A stretch of DNA of 63,879 nucleotides from Erythrobacter sp. UBA1916 (GTDB taxonomy: Bacteria; Pseudomonadota; Alphaproteobacteria; Sphingomonadales; Sphingomonadaceae), in NCBI GenBank assembly GCA_002337385.1, contig DDFY01000012.1:74635-138513 (forward strand). Reading direction: 5' to 3'. Every line of letters begins with the position of its first letter. The first letter of the stretch is position 1. Below, piece by piece: positions 17,564-25,326 of the stretch. The notes beneath the pieces are model-generated. The model made no database searches. It saw nothing but the letters and a program-made list of their open reading frames with translations, and was not told the DNA's origin. The position numbers and the translations under genes are program-made.

Positions 17564-17589
17564 TATTACTCTTGACCTGATCGTTAATA
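17564..17589. promoter_or_regulatory. Putative NikR-like operator, site 4
   Basis: TATTAC-N14-TTAATA, one mismatch, about 100 nt before the second hydroxylase. The spacer holds TCTTGACC and the repeat is followed by CTATAGCC, both identical to site 1 read on the minus strand. TTGACC and TATAGC are 14 nt apart in both promoters, shorter than a usual -35/-10 gap. Confidence 0.6.
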
Positions 17590-17687
17590 CCTATAGCCTC
17601 TCCCTTGAAGCCATTAGAGCATAAAGTTCGCCGGGAGAGATTCTGCAATCGCCCGGGCCGCAAAGGCCCGGCCAATGGAGAATGCAC

Positions 17688-18680
17688 ATGGCCGGGGTTC
17701 GAGTAGGAAACAGGATTATTGGCGCTGACGCACCGGTAACGGTGGGTTGGGAGAATATCCCCAAGGTTCAGGGCGGACCGTGGAAGGTCGCCTTCTTCAC
17801 CTATTTCCAGCCCGTGAGCCTGCTGGCCTTGCTGGCCTTCTGGTATTACGCGCCGAACTCCATCGCGACGGCGCAGACCGCGATCATCATCAGTCTCTCC
17901 TTCAAGGTCTTCCTGATTGCGCTGGAGTTCATGGCTCCGCGTCACCGCAGCTGGCAATTGACCTGGAAAGAGGCCGTTACCGACCTGTTCTACGTCGGAC
18001 TGGGCTACACTGTCGTGCGGATGCTGGGCGCCTATTTCGGCGATGATGTCATCATTGATGCGGTGCAGGGCTCGTTCGACTGGGGTAAGCTGGACTGGTT
18101 TTCCGGGCTGCCGCTGCTGATCCAGGCGCTGGCGATCTCGCTGCTGTTCGACTTCGGCCAGTACTGGATGCACCGCGGGATGCACAACTGGTATCCGCTG
18201 TGGCTGACCCACGCTCCGCATCACTACATCACGCAGCTCAACATCAACAAGGGTGCGGTCGGCAACCCGGTGGAGCTGTTCCTGATTGGTCTGGGCGTTG
18301 GCGGCTTCTTCGACTTCCTGCCGCGTGCGGCCCTGCTGGCGGGCACCTTTGGCCTCGCCATCGGCACCTATCAGCACATCAACGTGCGCTTCAACACGCC
18401 GCGCTGGTGGAGGTTCTTCTTCAACACCACCGAGCACCACAGTGTCCACCACTCGCAGGACTACGAGGCCAGCCGGAGCAACTACGGCTCGACCTGGATC
18501 ATCTTCGACCGCATCTTCGGGACCTGCATCGACGGCGAGGCCGAGCACCTCGGCATGGAAGGTGGCCGCCGGATGACGATCAAGGAAGCCATGCACTACC
18601 CGTTCTCCGAGGGCTACAAGACGACCCGGGAGTGGTTCCGCTCGAAGTCCAACAAGCCGAGCGCAGTGCCCGCTGAATAG
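17688..18680 (+). CDS. Membrane di-iron hydroxylase, sterol desaturase/fatty acid hydroxylase family (paralogue 2)
   Basis: Second hydroxylase of the cluster, about 330 residues. Histidine boxes are HRGMH (162-166), HAPHH (175-179) and HSVHH (251-255), surrounded by membrane helices. ATG 17688 is preferred over 17682 because GGAG at 17676-17679 then has normal spacing. It follows the allophanate hydrolase by 171 nt with its own operator. A two-helix protein and a [2Fe-2S] ferredoxin lie downstream, so an electron supply may be encoded nearby. Family chemistry is O2-dependent hydroxylation of an aliphatic carbon. In this setting hydroxylation next to nitrogen, releasing an aldehyde and the guanidine/urea core, is a reasonable but untested idea. 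Confidence 0.87.
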   Translation: MAGVRVGNRIIGADAPVTVGWENIPKVQGGPWKVAFFTYFQPVSLLALLAFWYYAPNSIATAQTAIIISLSFKVFLIALEFMAPRHRSWQLTWKEAVTDLFYVGLGYTVVRMLGAYFGDDVIIDAVQGSFDWGKLDWFSGLPLLIQALAISLLFDFGQYWMHRGMHNWYPLWLTHAPHHYITQLNINKGAVGNPVELFLIGLGVGGFFDFLPRAALLAGTFGLAIGTYQHINVRFNTPRWWRFFFNTTEHHSVHHSQDYEASRSNYGSTWIIFDRIFGTCIDGEAEHLGMEGGRRMTIKEAMHYPFSEGYKTTREWFRSKSNKPSAVPAE

Positions 18681-18687
18681 CTACCCC

Positions 18688-18716
18688 GCCCCCGGCCTGA
18701 CACGCGGGCCGGGGGC
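18688..18716 (+). terminator. GC-rich stem-loop after the hydroxylase
   Basis: Ten-base-pair perfect stem GCCCCCGGCC/GGCCGGGGGC with a 9-nt loop, starting 8 nt after the hydroxylase stop. No T-run follows, so it may be a weak or processing-type terminator. Confidence 0.45.
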
Positions 18717-18809
18717 ACCCCTTCGTCGCAAGCACCAAGTCGCCAGCTTGCCCCCTTGGGGCGGGCGCGAGGGCTGGTGCCTGCTCGCCAAGAGCCGGAG
18801 ATTGCCACA

Positions 18810-19499
18810 GTGAACCTGCCTTTCATCGACTGGGCCTGGCGTAGCCGGGGCGCGATCGAAATCGACCCGCCACTGACGACAGAAGAGACGTTCGAGCGGC
18901 TCAAGCCGCTGGTCGACGAGAAGACCACCGAGTGCGACTTTGGCGATAACACGCTGACCTACGTGAAGGGCAATCCGGCGGCGCAGGATCGGCTGGCAAC
19001 CTTCTCCCAAGGCACTCTTACCGTCGAACAGCAGGGCGGGCTGACCAAGCTCCTCTATGACGTGAAGAGCAACGCACTGGCTCTGGTCCTGCTGGCACCA
19101 CTGTTCTTCGTGGGGTTTGCCCAGGTGGCAGTCGCCATCAACAAGTGGGAAGATCGCAAGGCCGAGGCGCTCAAGGCCACGGGCGCGGCAGACGAGGAAG
19201 AAGAGGAGGAGAAGGAGCCCGCCCCGCATCACTGGATTGACGAGGCGCTGGGCGCTCCTGCTCCTGAAACCCTGGAGCAGAAGAAAGAACGGATGGAGAA
19301 GGAGGGGGATAAGAAGAAGGAGAAGCTCCCGACGACTCCCACCTATGTTCTCGCTGGCCTGTTTCTGGTCCTTTATATCGTTGGCCGCTTCCTCGAACCC
19401 TACCTGTTCAGGCGGACCCTCAAGCGGGCCATTAATCTGGAGTTGGCCGAGACGATGGAAGTCTCGCCGAGCGAGGCCGAGCCGGGTCGCGCAAGCTAG
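18810..19499 (+). CDS. Two-helix membrane protein with acidic/basic linker, function unknown
   Basis: About 229 residues starting at GTG 18810, with CCGGAG about 10 nt upstream; the open frame extends to 18756 without a better start. There are two hydrophobic segments (about 90-113, ALALVLLAPLFFVGFAQVAV; and about 183-205, YVLAGLFLVLYIVGRF). Between them lies a strongly charged linker with a run of glutamates (EEEEEEKE) and Lys/Glu-rich sequence. The N-terminal 80 residues are soluble and mixed. I recognise no family. Its place between the hydroxylase and ferredoxin suggests an accessory or electron-transfer scaffold for the membrane hydroxylase. Confidence 0.7.
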   Translation: MNLPFIDWAWRSRGAIEIDPPLTTEETFERLKPLVDEKTTECDFGDNTLTYVKGNPAAQDRLATFSQGTLTVEQQGGLTKLLYDVKSNALALVLLAPLFFVGFAQVAVAINKWEDRKAEALKATGAADEEEEEEKEPAPHHWIDEALGAPAPETLEQKKERMEKEGDKKKEKLPTTPTYVLAGLFLVLYIVGRFLEPYLFRRTLKRAINLELAETMEVSPSEAEPGRAS

Positions 19500-19571
19500 G
19501 CCCGCCCCCAGCATTACCCTTTCCTATCCAACCATACCCGGCGCAAACCGCGCCAGCAGGAGCATTGTCGA

Positions 19572-19889
19572 ATGATTACGCTTAATGTCACAGACCGCGA
19601 AGGCCTTTCCCATGCCATCAAGACGGCCCCCGAGGGCACCTTGATGGAGGCGATCCGGGACTTCGGGCTTACCGATGAATTTGCCCTGTGCGGCGGCCAC
19701 TGCTCGTGCGCCACCTGCCATGTGGTCCTCGACGAGGCCGTCCTGCCGCAGCTGTCGCCAGTATCGGACGATGAAAGCTCCTTGCTCGATGGCTCTGACC
19801 ACCGCGAGGCGGGCTCGCGTCTTGCCTGCCAGGTGCCTCTGGCAGCAACGCTCGACGGCGTGAGCGTGAAGATCGCTCCGACCGACTAA
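19572..19889 (+). CDS. [2Fe-2S] ferredoxin, adrenodoxin-like
   Basis: A 105-residue small electron carrier. The cluster ligands follow the C-x5-C-x2-C pattern in CGGHCSCATC (about 40-49) with the distal Cys in LACQVP near 88. Sequence phrases such as AIRDFGLTDEFALCGG match bacterial ferredoxins that feed cytochromes P450 and Rieske or di-iron oxygenases. It follows the hydroxylase and the two-helix protein. It may supply electrons to the membrane hydroxylases, although no ferredoxin reductase is encoded in the window. Confidence 0.9.
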   Translation: MITLNVTDREGLSHAIKTAPEGTLMEAIRDFGLTDEFALCGGHCSCATCHVVLDEAVLPQLSPVSDDESSLLDGSDHREAGSRLACQVPLAATLDGVSVKIAPTD

Positions 19890-19923
19890 GGTCGGGCAAG
19901 CCCAACCTAGGCATCGTCAATTG

Positions 19924-19956
19924 ATCGCGGGGATGGTTTGTGGCCATTCCCGCGAT
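19924..19956 (+). terminator. Stem-loop after the ferredoxin gene
   Basis: Long near-perfect hairpin (ATCGCGGGGATGG pairing with CCATTCCCGCGAT, with a G-T pair) 35 nt downstream of the ferredoxin stop. There is no clear T-run. It plausibly ends the hydroxylase-ferredoxin transcript. Confidence 0.45.
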
Positions 19957-20110
19957 TGGCGTTTGAGGGGGACTCAAGCTGGCACTCATAAGGGGGCTGG
20001 TCCTGAACAGTGCTTATCGGAGCCACTTGCCCCTTCGTAGTCATCTCCTCTTTCGTCTTGCCCGCCGAACCTCTAGGCCCGGCAGGCCCCAAGCGAGGAG
20101 AGGACCGCCA

Positions 20111-20989
20111 GTGAGCGATAAGCCGCGCGACCGCGATTTGGTCGATCACAAGTTCTATCATGCCGATGCCGAAGCCGGGTTCGCTGAAAATGCGCCCGAC
20201 GATACCCCGCAGACGCGCCACCCCAGCTACAAGCTCGCCTTCCGCGACACCGAGTTCCTGCTGCGCGAGGAGCTGCGTCCAATCCGCTTCCAGCTTGAGC
20301 TGCTGAAGCCCGAGATGGTGCTGGAAGAGGCCCGGGTAGGGTCGACGCTGGTGATGTATGGCTCGGCCCGCATTCCCGCGCCCGAGCAGATCGACGATGT
20401 GATGGCGCGGGCCAAGACGCCGGAAGAGAAGAAAATCGCCGAGAAGCTGGCGGAGAAGTCACGCTACTACGTCGAAGCGCACAAGCTCGCGAAGATGGTG
20501 AGCGAAAAGAGCATCATCGAGGATGGCTTGCGCCAGTTCGTGATCTGCTCGGGCGGCGGGCCTTCGATCATGGAAGCGGCCAATCGCGGTGCGAGCGAGG
20601 CCGGGGCGGAAAGCGTCGGGCTGAACATCGTGTTGCCGCACGAGCAGGCGCCCAATCCCTATGTGACGCCCTATCTGTCGCTGAACTTCCACTACTTTGC
20701 CCTGCGCAAGATGCACTTCCTGATCCGGGCACGGGCCGTGGCGGTGTTCCCCGGCGGCTTTGGCACCTGCGATGAGCTGTTTGAACTGCTCACCCTGATC
20801 CAGACCGGAAAGATGAAACCAATCCCCGTGTTGCTGTTCGGCAAGAATTTCTGGGATCGGGTGATCAACTTCGAGGCGCTGGTGGAGGAAGGCACGATCA
20901 ACGCTGCCGATCTCGACCTGTTTCATCGGGTCGAAACGGCCGATCAGGCGTGGAAGCACATCGCCAAGTTCTACGAACTGCCAGCCTAG
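20111..20989 (+). CDS. LOG-family protein (Rossmann-fold, TIGR00730-like)
   Basis: About 292 residues. The LOG/lysine-decarboxylase-like signature PGGFGTCDELFE is present, with a GGGPSIMEAANRGA nucleotide loop. Relatives are cytokinin riboside 5'-monophosphate phosphoribohydrolases or nucleotide pyrophosphatases; this longer bacterial class has no settled role. The GTG start at 20111 has a strong AGGAGAGG upstream; earlier in-frame ATG at 20027 lacks this. The stop codon shares the palindrome CTAG with the stop of the convergent thiD, overlapping by 4 nt. Confidence 0.85.
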   Translation: MSDKPRDRDLVDHKFYHADAEAGFAENAPDDTPQTRHPSYKLAFRDTEFLLREELRPIRFQLELLKPEMVLEEARVGSTLVMYGSARIPAPEQIDDVMARAKTPEEKKIAEKLAEKSRYYVEAHKLAKMVSEKSIIEDGLRQFVICSGGGPSIMEAANRGASEAGAESVGLNIVLPHEQAPNPYVTPYLSLNFHYFALRKMHFLIRARAVAVFPGGFGTCDELFELLTLIQTGKMKPIPVLLFGKNFWDRVINFEALVEEGTINAADLDLFHRVETADQAWKHIAKFYELPA

Positions 20990-21744
20990 TCGGCGCGCAC
21001 GGCCTGGTGGCCCATCGGCCCTGCGCCGCCGCCATATCCGGGCGCAGCCATCAGCGCCGCGCGCACGAATTGGCGGGCTTTCGCCACGGCTTCCTCCAGA
21101 GGCAGGCCGCGCGCGAGGTGGGTGGCGATGGCGCTGGAGAGCGTGCAGCCGGTGCCGTGGGTGTGACGGGTGACGATGCGCGCTTCGTTCCAGACCTTGT
21201 CCGGCCTGCCGGGGAGCATGAGCCGGTCTTCCACCATCGGTCCGTCGGCATCGCCGCCCTTGGCAAGGAAGCCGATCCCCTTGTCCGTCAAGGCCGCCGC
21301 GCCGCCAAGCGCTGCGAGTTCGGGCACGTTGGGCGTCGTGAGTGTGGCGAGTTCCATCAACCATTCGAACACCTCGATGGTCGCCTCGTCAGCCAGCACC
21401 GAGCCGCTGGTGGCGATCATAACAGGGTCGAACACGATCGGGCAGGCCAGGTCCTCCAGCCGGTCGGCCACGACTTCGGCGATGTCGGCGTTGCCCAGCA
21501 TCCCGATTTTCACTGCCTCCACGCCGATGTCCTCCATGCAGGCATCGATCTGCGCGGCCACGAAATCGGGGCTCAGCGTTTCCACCCCGCGCACGCCGCG
21601 GGTGTTTTGCGCGGTGACAGCGGTGATCGCCGTCATCGCATAGCCGCCAAGCATGGTGATGGTCTTGATGTCGGCCTGAATGCCAGCGCCGCCGGAACTG
21701 TCCGATCCGGCGATCACCAGCACGCGGGGAGGGCGCGGGCTCAT
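20986..21744 (-). CDS. thiD: Hydroxymethylpyrimidine/phosphomethylpyrimidine kinase
   Basis: Thiamin biosynthesis kinase acting on HMP and HMP-P. Ribokinase-fold hallmarks are the N-terminal VLVIAGSDSSGGAGIQADIK substrate/nucleotide region, VFDPVMIATSG and the C-terminal HGTGCTLSSAIA anion hole. The length of 252 residues is slightly short of the usual 260-270 but complete. The ATG overlaps the stop of the small DUF1272 gene, forming a translationally coupled set with glmM (glmM-DUF1272-thiD). Confidence 0.93.
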   Translation of the reverse strand: MSPRPPRVLVIAGSDSSGGAGIQADIKTITMLGGYAMTAITAVTAQNTRGVRGVETLSPDFVAAQIDACMEDIGVEAVKIGMLGNADIAEVVADRLEDLACPIVFDPVMIATSGSVLADEATIEVFEWLMELATLTTPNVPELAALGGAAALTDKGIGFLAKGGDADGPMVEDRLMLPGRPDKVWNEARIVTRHTHGTGCTLSSAIATHLARGLPLEEAVAKARQFVRAALMAAPGYGGGAGPMGHQAVRAD

Positions 21745-21968
21745 TCGGGGCGATGATGGCGGGTGGTGGACGCGGGATACTGCATCAGCATCTCGCCCGT
21801 ACGCGTGGGACGCGCCAACAGTTCACCGCCGCAATTCGGGCACAGGTTGGCATGGGCCAAGGCGCATTCCTCGCAATATGTGCACTCGAAGCTGCAAATG
21901 TATGCGCCAAGGCTGTTGGCATAGAGGTCGACCCCGCAGGCCTCGCAATCGGGGCGCATCTCAAGCAT
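21741..21968 (-). CDS. DUF1272 cysteine-rich small protein
   Basis: 75 residues beginning MLEMRPDCEACG, the standard start of DUF1272 proteins. Four CxxC-like pairs (CEAC, CTYCEEC, CPNC) and a histidine suggest zinc binding. Start 21968 overlaps the glmM stop by ATGA and the stop overlaps the thiD start. Function unknown. Confidence 0.85.
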   Translation of the reverse strand: MLEMRPDCEACGVDLYANSLGAYICSFECTYCEECALAHANLCPNCGGELLARPTRTGEMLMQYPASTTRHHRPE

Positions 21969-23305
21969 CAGGTTGCTGCCTTCACCGCGTCGCAAATGCG
22001 ATCGACCACCGTTTCGACCTGCTGGCCATCGTCGCCTTCAGCCATCACCCGCACCAGTGGCTCGGTGCCCGATTTGCGGATGACGAGGCGGCCCTTGCCA
22101 GCCAGCTCGCTTTCGGCCTCGGCGATCACTGCTTTCACGCTGTCCGCAGCAAGCGGATCGCCGCCGTCGTAGCGAACGTTCTTCAAAAGCTGCGGCACGG
22201 GATCGAACAGGTGGAGCAACTCGCTGGCGGGCTTGCCGCTCTGCACCAGCGCGGCAAGCACCTGCAGCGCGGCCACGGTGCCATCGCCGGTGGTGGCGTG
22301 GTCGAGCAGGATCATGTGCCCCGATTGCTCGCCGCCGACGTTGTAGCCGCCCGCCTTCATCGCTTCGAGCACGTAGCGGTCACCCACCTTCGCGCGCACC
22401 AGTGACAGTCCGCGTGCATCGAGGAAGCGCTCGAGGCCGAGGTTGCTCATCACCGTGGCGACCACGCCGCCGCCCTTGAGCTGGCCCTGTTCTGCAAGCC
22501 GCGATCCGATCAGCGCCATGATCTGGTCACCGTCGACCGCCTCGCCCTTTTCGTCGATCACGATCAGCCGGTCGGCATCGCCATCGAGCGCAATGCCGAG
22601 ATCCGCGCCTTCCTCGATCACTCGCGCCTTGACCGCATCGAGCGAGGTCGAGCCGACGCCATCGTTGATGTTGAGGCCGTTGGGTGTGACGCCCATGGCG
22701 ATCACCTTGGCACCAAGTTCCCAGATCGCGGTGGGGGCAACCTGATAGGCCGCGCCGTGGGCGCAATCGACGACGATCTTGAGGCCGTCGAGCCGCACAT
22801 TGCTGGGCAGAGATTGCTTCACCGCGTGGATATAGCGTCCGCGCGCGTCGTCGATCCGCCGGGCGCGGCCAATCTCCGCGCCTTCGGCGAGCACCTGTTC
22901 CTCGCCTATCAGCTGTTCGATCTGCCGCTCGTCCTCGTCGGAGAGCTTGAACCCGTCGGGCCCGAACAGCTTGATGCCGTTGTCACCGAACGGGTTGTGG
23001 CTGGCCGAGATCATCACGCCAAGGTCGGCGCGCATCTCGCGCGCGAGCAGGGCCACGGCCGGGGTGGGCAGCGGGCCGGTCATGATTACGTCCATGCCCA
23101 CGCTGGTGAACCCGGCCACCAGCGCGTTCTCCATCATGTAGCCGGAAAGCCGCGTGTCCTTGCCGATCACCACGCGGTGCCGGTGATCGCCGCGCAGGAA
23201 GTGCTGCCCGGCCGCCATGCCAACCTTCATGGCCAGCGATGCCGTCAGTTTTTTTCCGTTGGCGCGGCCGCGAATGCCGTCGGTTCCGAAGTAGGTTCGT
23301 CCCAT
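21968..23305 (-). CDS. glmM: Phosphoglucosamine mutase
   Basis: Converts glucosamine-6-phosphate to glucosamine-1-phosphate for peptidoglycan and lipopolysaccharide precursors. It begins MGRTYFGTDGIRG, carries the phosphoserine loop ISASHNPFGDNG (Ser near 102), the metal loop DGDADR and the C-terminal phosphate-binding RKSGTEPLVRVM. 445 residues is typical. The ATG at 23305 is set by the family N-terminus; the open frame continues upstream to 23485 into the space before sodB. Confidence 0.95.
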   Translation of the reverse strand: MGRTYFGTDGIRGRANGKKLTASLAMKVGMAAGQHFLRGDHRHRVVIGKDTRLSGYMMENALVAGFTSVGMDVIMTGPLPTPAVALLAREMRADLGVMISASHNPFGDNGIKLFGPDGFKLSDEDERQIEQLIGEEQVLAEGAEIGRARRIDDARGRYIHAVKQSLPSNVRLDGLKIVVDCAHGAAYQVAPTAIWELGAKVIAMGVTPNGLNINDGVGSTSLDAVKARVIEEGADLGIALDGDADRLIVIDEKGEAVDGDQIMALIGSRLAEQGQLKGGGVVATVMSNLGLERFLDARGLSLVRAKVGDRYVLEAMKAGGYNVGGEQSGHMILLDHATTGDGTVAALQVLAALVQSGKPASELLHLFDPVPQLLKNVRYDGGDPLAADSVKAVIAEAESELAGKGRLVIRKSGTEPLVRVMAEGDDGQQVETVVDRICDAVKAAT

Positions 23306-23468
23306 TGAAATCCCTGAACTTGTCGAATTGGGCTCCGGTCTCACGCTTTGCCGCTTGAAATCGGCCTTGTCACGCCCGAGATGGCCTATTGTCTTGCTTA
23401 TGCAACCCAGCCGCGCTTCAGCCGTTGGGGTATTATTGACGACCCGAGATACAGGAAGGACCCTCGAC

Positions 23469-24080
23469 ATGGCATTTACGCTCATTGACCTGCCCTATGA
23501 CAGCGAAGCACTCGCCCCGGCGATCAGCGCCGAAACGCTGAGCTATCACCACGGCAAGCACCACAAGGCCTATATCGACAAGACCAACGCCGCGATCGAG
23601 GGTGGCGAACTTGATGGCAAGCCGCTCGAAGATGTGATCGTGGCCGCGCGCGGCTCGAACCAGGGCCTCTTCAACAACGCGGCGCAGAGCTACAACCACG
23701 GTTTCTACTGGCTCTCGCTCGCTGCTTCGACCAGCGGCCCCTCGGGCGACCTCGCTGCCAAGATCGACGAAGCTTTCGGTTCGTTTGACGAGCTGAAGAC
23801 GAAGCTCAAGGACCGCGGTGCAGGCCACTTCGCCAGCGGCTGGGTCTGGCTGGCCGAGAAGGACGGCAAGCTCTCGATCGAAGAGACCCACGATGGCGAT
23901 ACGCTGGCCGACAGCGGCTTCAACCCGCTGCTGACCATCGACGTGTGGGAGCACGCCTACTACCTCGACCATCAGAACGCTCGTCCGAGCTATCTCTCGG
24001 CAGTGGTCGATGGTCACCTCAACTGGGACTTCGCGGCGGACAACCTCGCGCGCGGTTCGGCCTGGACCTATCCGGCCTGA
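23469..24080 (+). CDS. sodB: Superoxide dismutase, Fe/Mn family
   Basis: 203-residue cytoplasmic enzyme dismutating superoxide. Metal ligands sit in LSYHHGKHH, the YNHGFYW motif and DVWEHAYYLDH (His/Asp ligands). The sequence NAAQSYNHGFYW and the length resemble the iron-type (SodB) branch; metal choice is not certain from sequence. ATG 23469 follows AGGAAGGACC. A strong terminator lies 25 nt after the stop. Confidence 0.94.
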   Translation: MAFTLIDLPYDSEALAPAISAETLSYHHGKHHKAYIDKTNAAIEGGELDGKPLEDVIVAARGSNQGLFNNAAQSYNHGFYWLSLAASTSGPSGDLAAKIDEAFGSFDELKTKLKDRGAGHFASGWVWLAEKDGKLSIEETHDGDTLADSGFNPLLTIDVWEHAYYLDHQNARPSYLSAVVDGHLNWDFAADNLARGSAWTYPA

Positions 24081-24104
24081 TCCGACTGACCGGATAAAGA
24101 TTGC

Positions 24105-24142
24105 AAAGACCCGCTCCGGCATCAGGCCGGGGCGGGTCTTTT
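24105..24142 (+). terminator. Rho-independent terminator after sodB
   Basis: Stem AAAGACCCGC...GCGGGTCTTT with an inner GGCC/GGCC extension and a TTTT tail. It lies between convergent sodB and the AI-2E-family gene and can act in both directions, since the A-run gives a T-run on the other strand. Confidence 0.85.
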
Positions 24143-24152
24143 CGTATGTGGT

Positions 24153-25316
24153 TCAGTCTTCGTGTTGCAGATCGAGCACGTTGGCGGCGAACAGCGGTTC
24201 GCCAAACAGGAAGCCGATGAAGTTGGGCCGCCCGAGGTGATCGATCAGCGCAGTCAGCGTCAGCAGGATCGGCACCGAGAGCAAGGCCCCGGCAACGCCC
24301 CAGATCCACCCGAAGTAGGTCAGCGCGAGCAGGATCAGCACCGGGTTCATCGTGAAGCGCGCGCCGAGCACGGCCGGGGTCACGATATTGGCCTCGATGG
24401 TGTGGAGGCCAAGATAGGCAGCGGCGGGAATAAGGCCCACCAGCAGATGGTCCGCCGAACCGATCCCGAACAGCGAGAGCAGGCCGATCATCGCCAAGGG
24501 GCCGACATAAGGCACGAAATTGAGCAGCGCGGCAAGGCCGCCCCACATCATCGGTGCCTCCAGACCCATGATCCAGGCCCCCAGCGCCACAACAATGCCG
24601 ACGCCGGTGTTTATCAGGCCTACGGTGAGGATATAGGCCGCCACCCGGTCCTGCACCTCGCGCATGGCGCGTGCGGCCTTCAGGCTCGCTCCGACCTGTT
24701 GGCGATCGAGCAACAGGCGGCGGCGCAGGCGGATGCGCGCCTCGATCATGAAGAAGGCCATCATGAAGGTCAGCAGGACTTCGAGCAGCACGGTTGGCGT
24801 GGCAAAGGCCAGCTGTTCGAGGAAGCTTGGTGTCGCCACCACCACCTCGCGGACTTCCTCGCCTCCGTCGAACCCGCCGAGTTGCTGGTTGAGGTCGGTG
24901 ATCCAGCTGAACATCGTGCGCAGCTCGGCAAAGTGCTTCTGCACCTGAGTGATCATCGCGGGGACATCGTCGAACAGCGATACCGCCGGTTGCAAAACCA
25001 CGGTGAGGGCAACGGCCAGCACCCCCAGGAACGCCAAAAGCGCGAGCAGCGAAGCCAGGAAATTGGGCAGCCCCCAGCTCGCCAGCTTGTCTGCCAGAGG
25101 GGACAGGATGATGGTCAGGATCACCGCCGAAACCAACGGCAGGAACACCACCGATCCGATCGACAGGACAAAGGGCAGGGCGAGGAAAAGCCCCAGTGCC
25201 ATGAGGAACACCAGCGCCGAAATCAGGCGCAGTTCCTGGGCCGCAAAACTCAGTTGCTGGCCCGGCGCCGGCTCAGGGGCGGGCTCCTCAGTGAGGCCCG
25301 TGGGATCGACGCTCAC
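24153..25316 (-). CDS. AI-2E-family (PerM-like) membrane transporter
   Basis: 387 residues with about eight membrane helices (LRLISALVFLMALGLFLALP, the ILSPLADKLASWG segment, ALLAFLGVLAVALTVVLQP, and four more after about 170). The architecture and PYVGPLAMIGLL, NPVLILLALTYFGWIWG near the end are typical of the AI-2E exporter family (PerM/TqsA). Many members transport unrelated solutes or sodium. The start is GTG at 25316, 10 nt after the sigma-factor stop, so it probably belongs to the nepR-ecfG transcript. Confidence 0.85.
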   Translation of the reverse strand: MSVDPTGLTEEPAPEPAPGQQLSFAAQELRLISALVFLMALGLFLALPFVLSIGSVVFLPLVSAVILTIILSPLADKLASWGLPNFLASLLALLAFLGVLAVALTVVLQPAVSLFDDVPAMITQVQKHFAELRTMFSWITDLNQQLGGFDGGEEVREVVVATPSFLEQLAFATPTVLLEVLLTFMMAFFMIEARIRLRRRLLLDRQQVGASLKAARAMREVQDRVAAYILTVGLINTGVGIVVALGAWIMGLEAPMMWGGLAALLNFVPYVGPLAMIGLLSLFGIGSADHLLVGLIPAAAYLGLHTIEANIVTPAVLGARFTMNPVLILLALTYFGWIWGVAGALLSVPILLTLTALIDHLGRPNFIGFLFGEPLFAANVLDLQHED

Positions 25317-25326
25317 CCGGCGCTCG

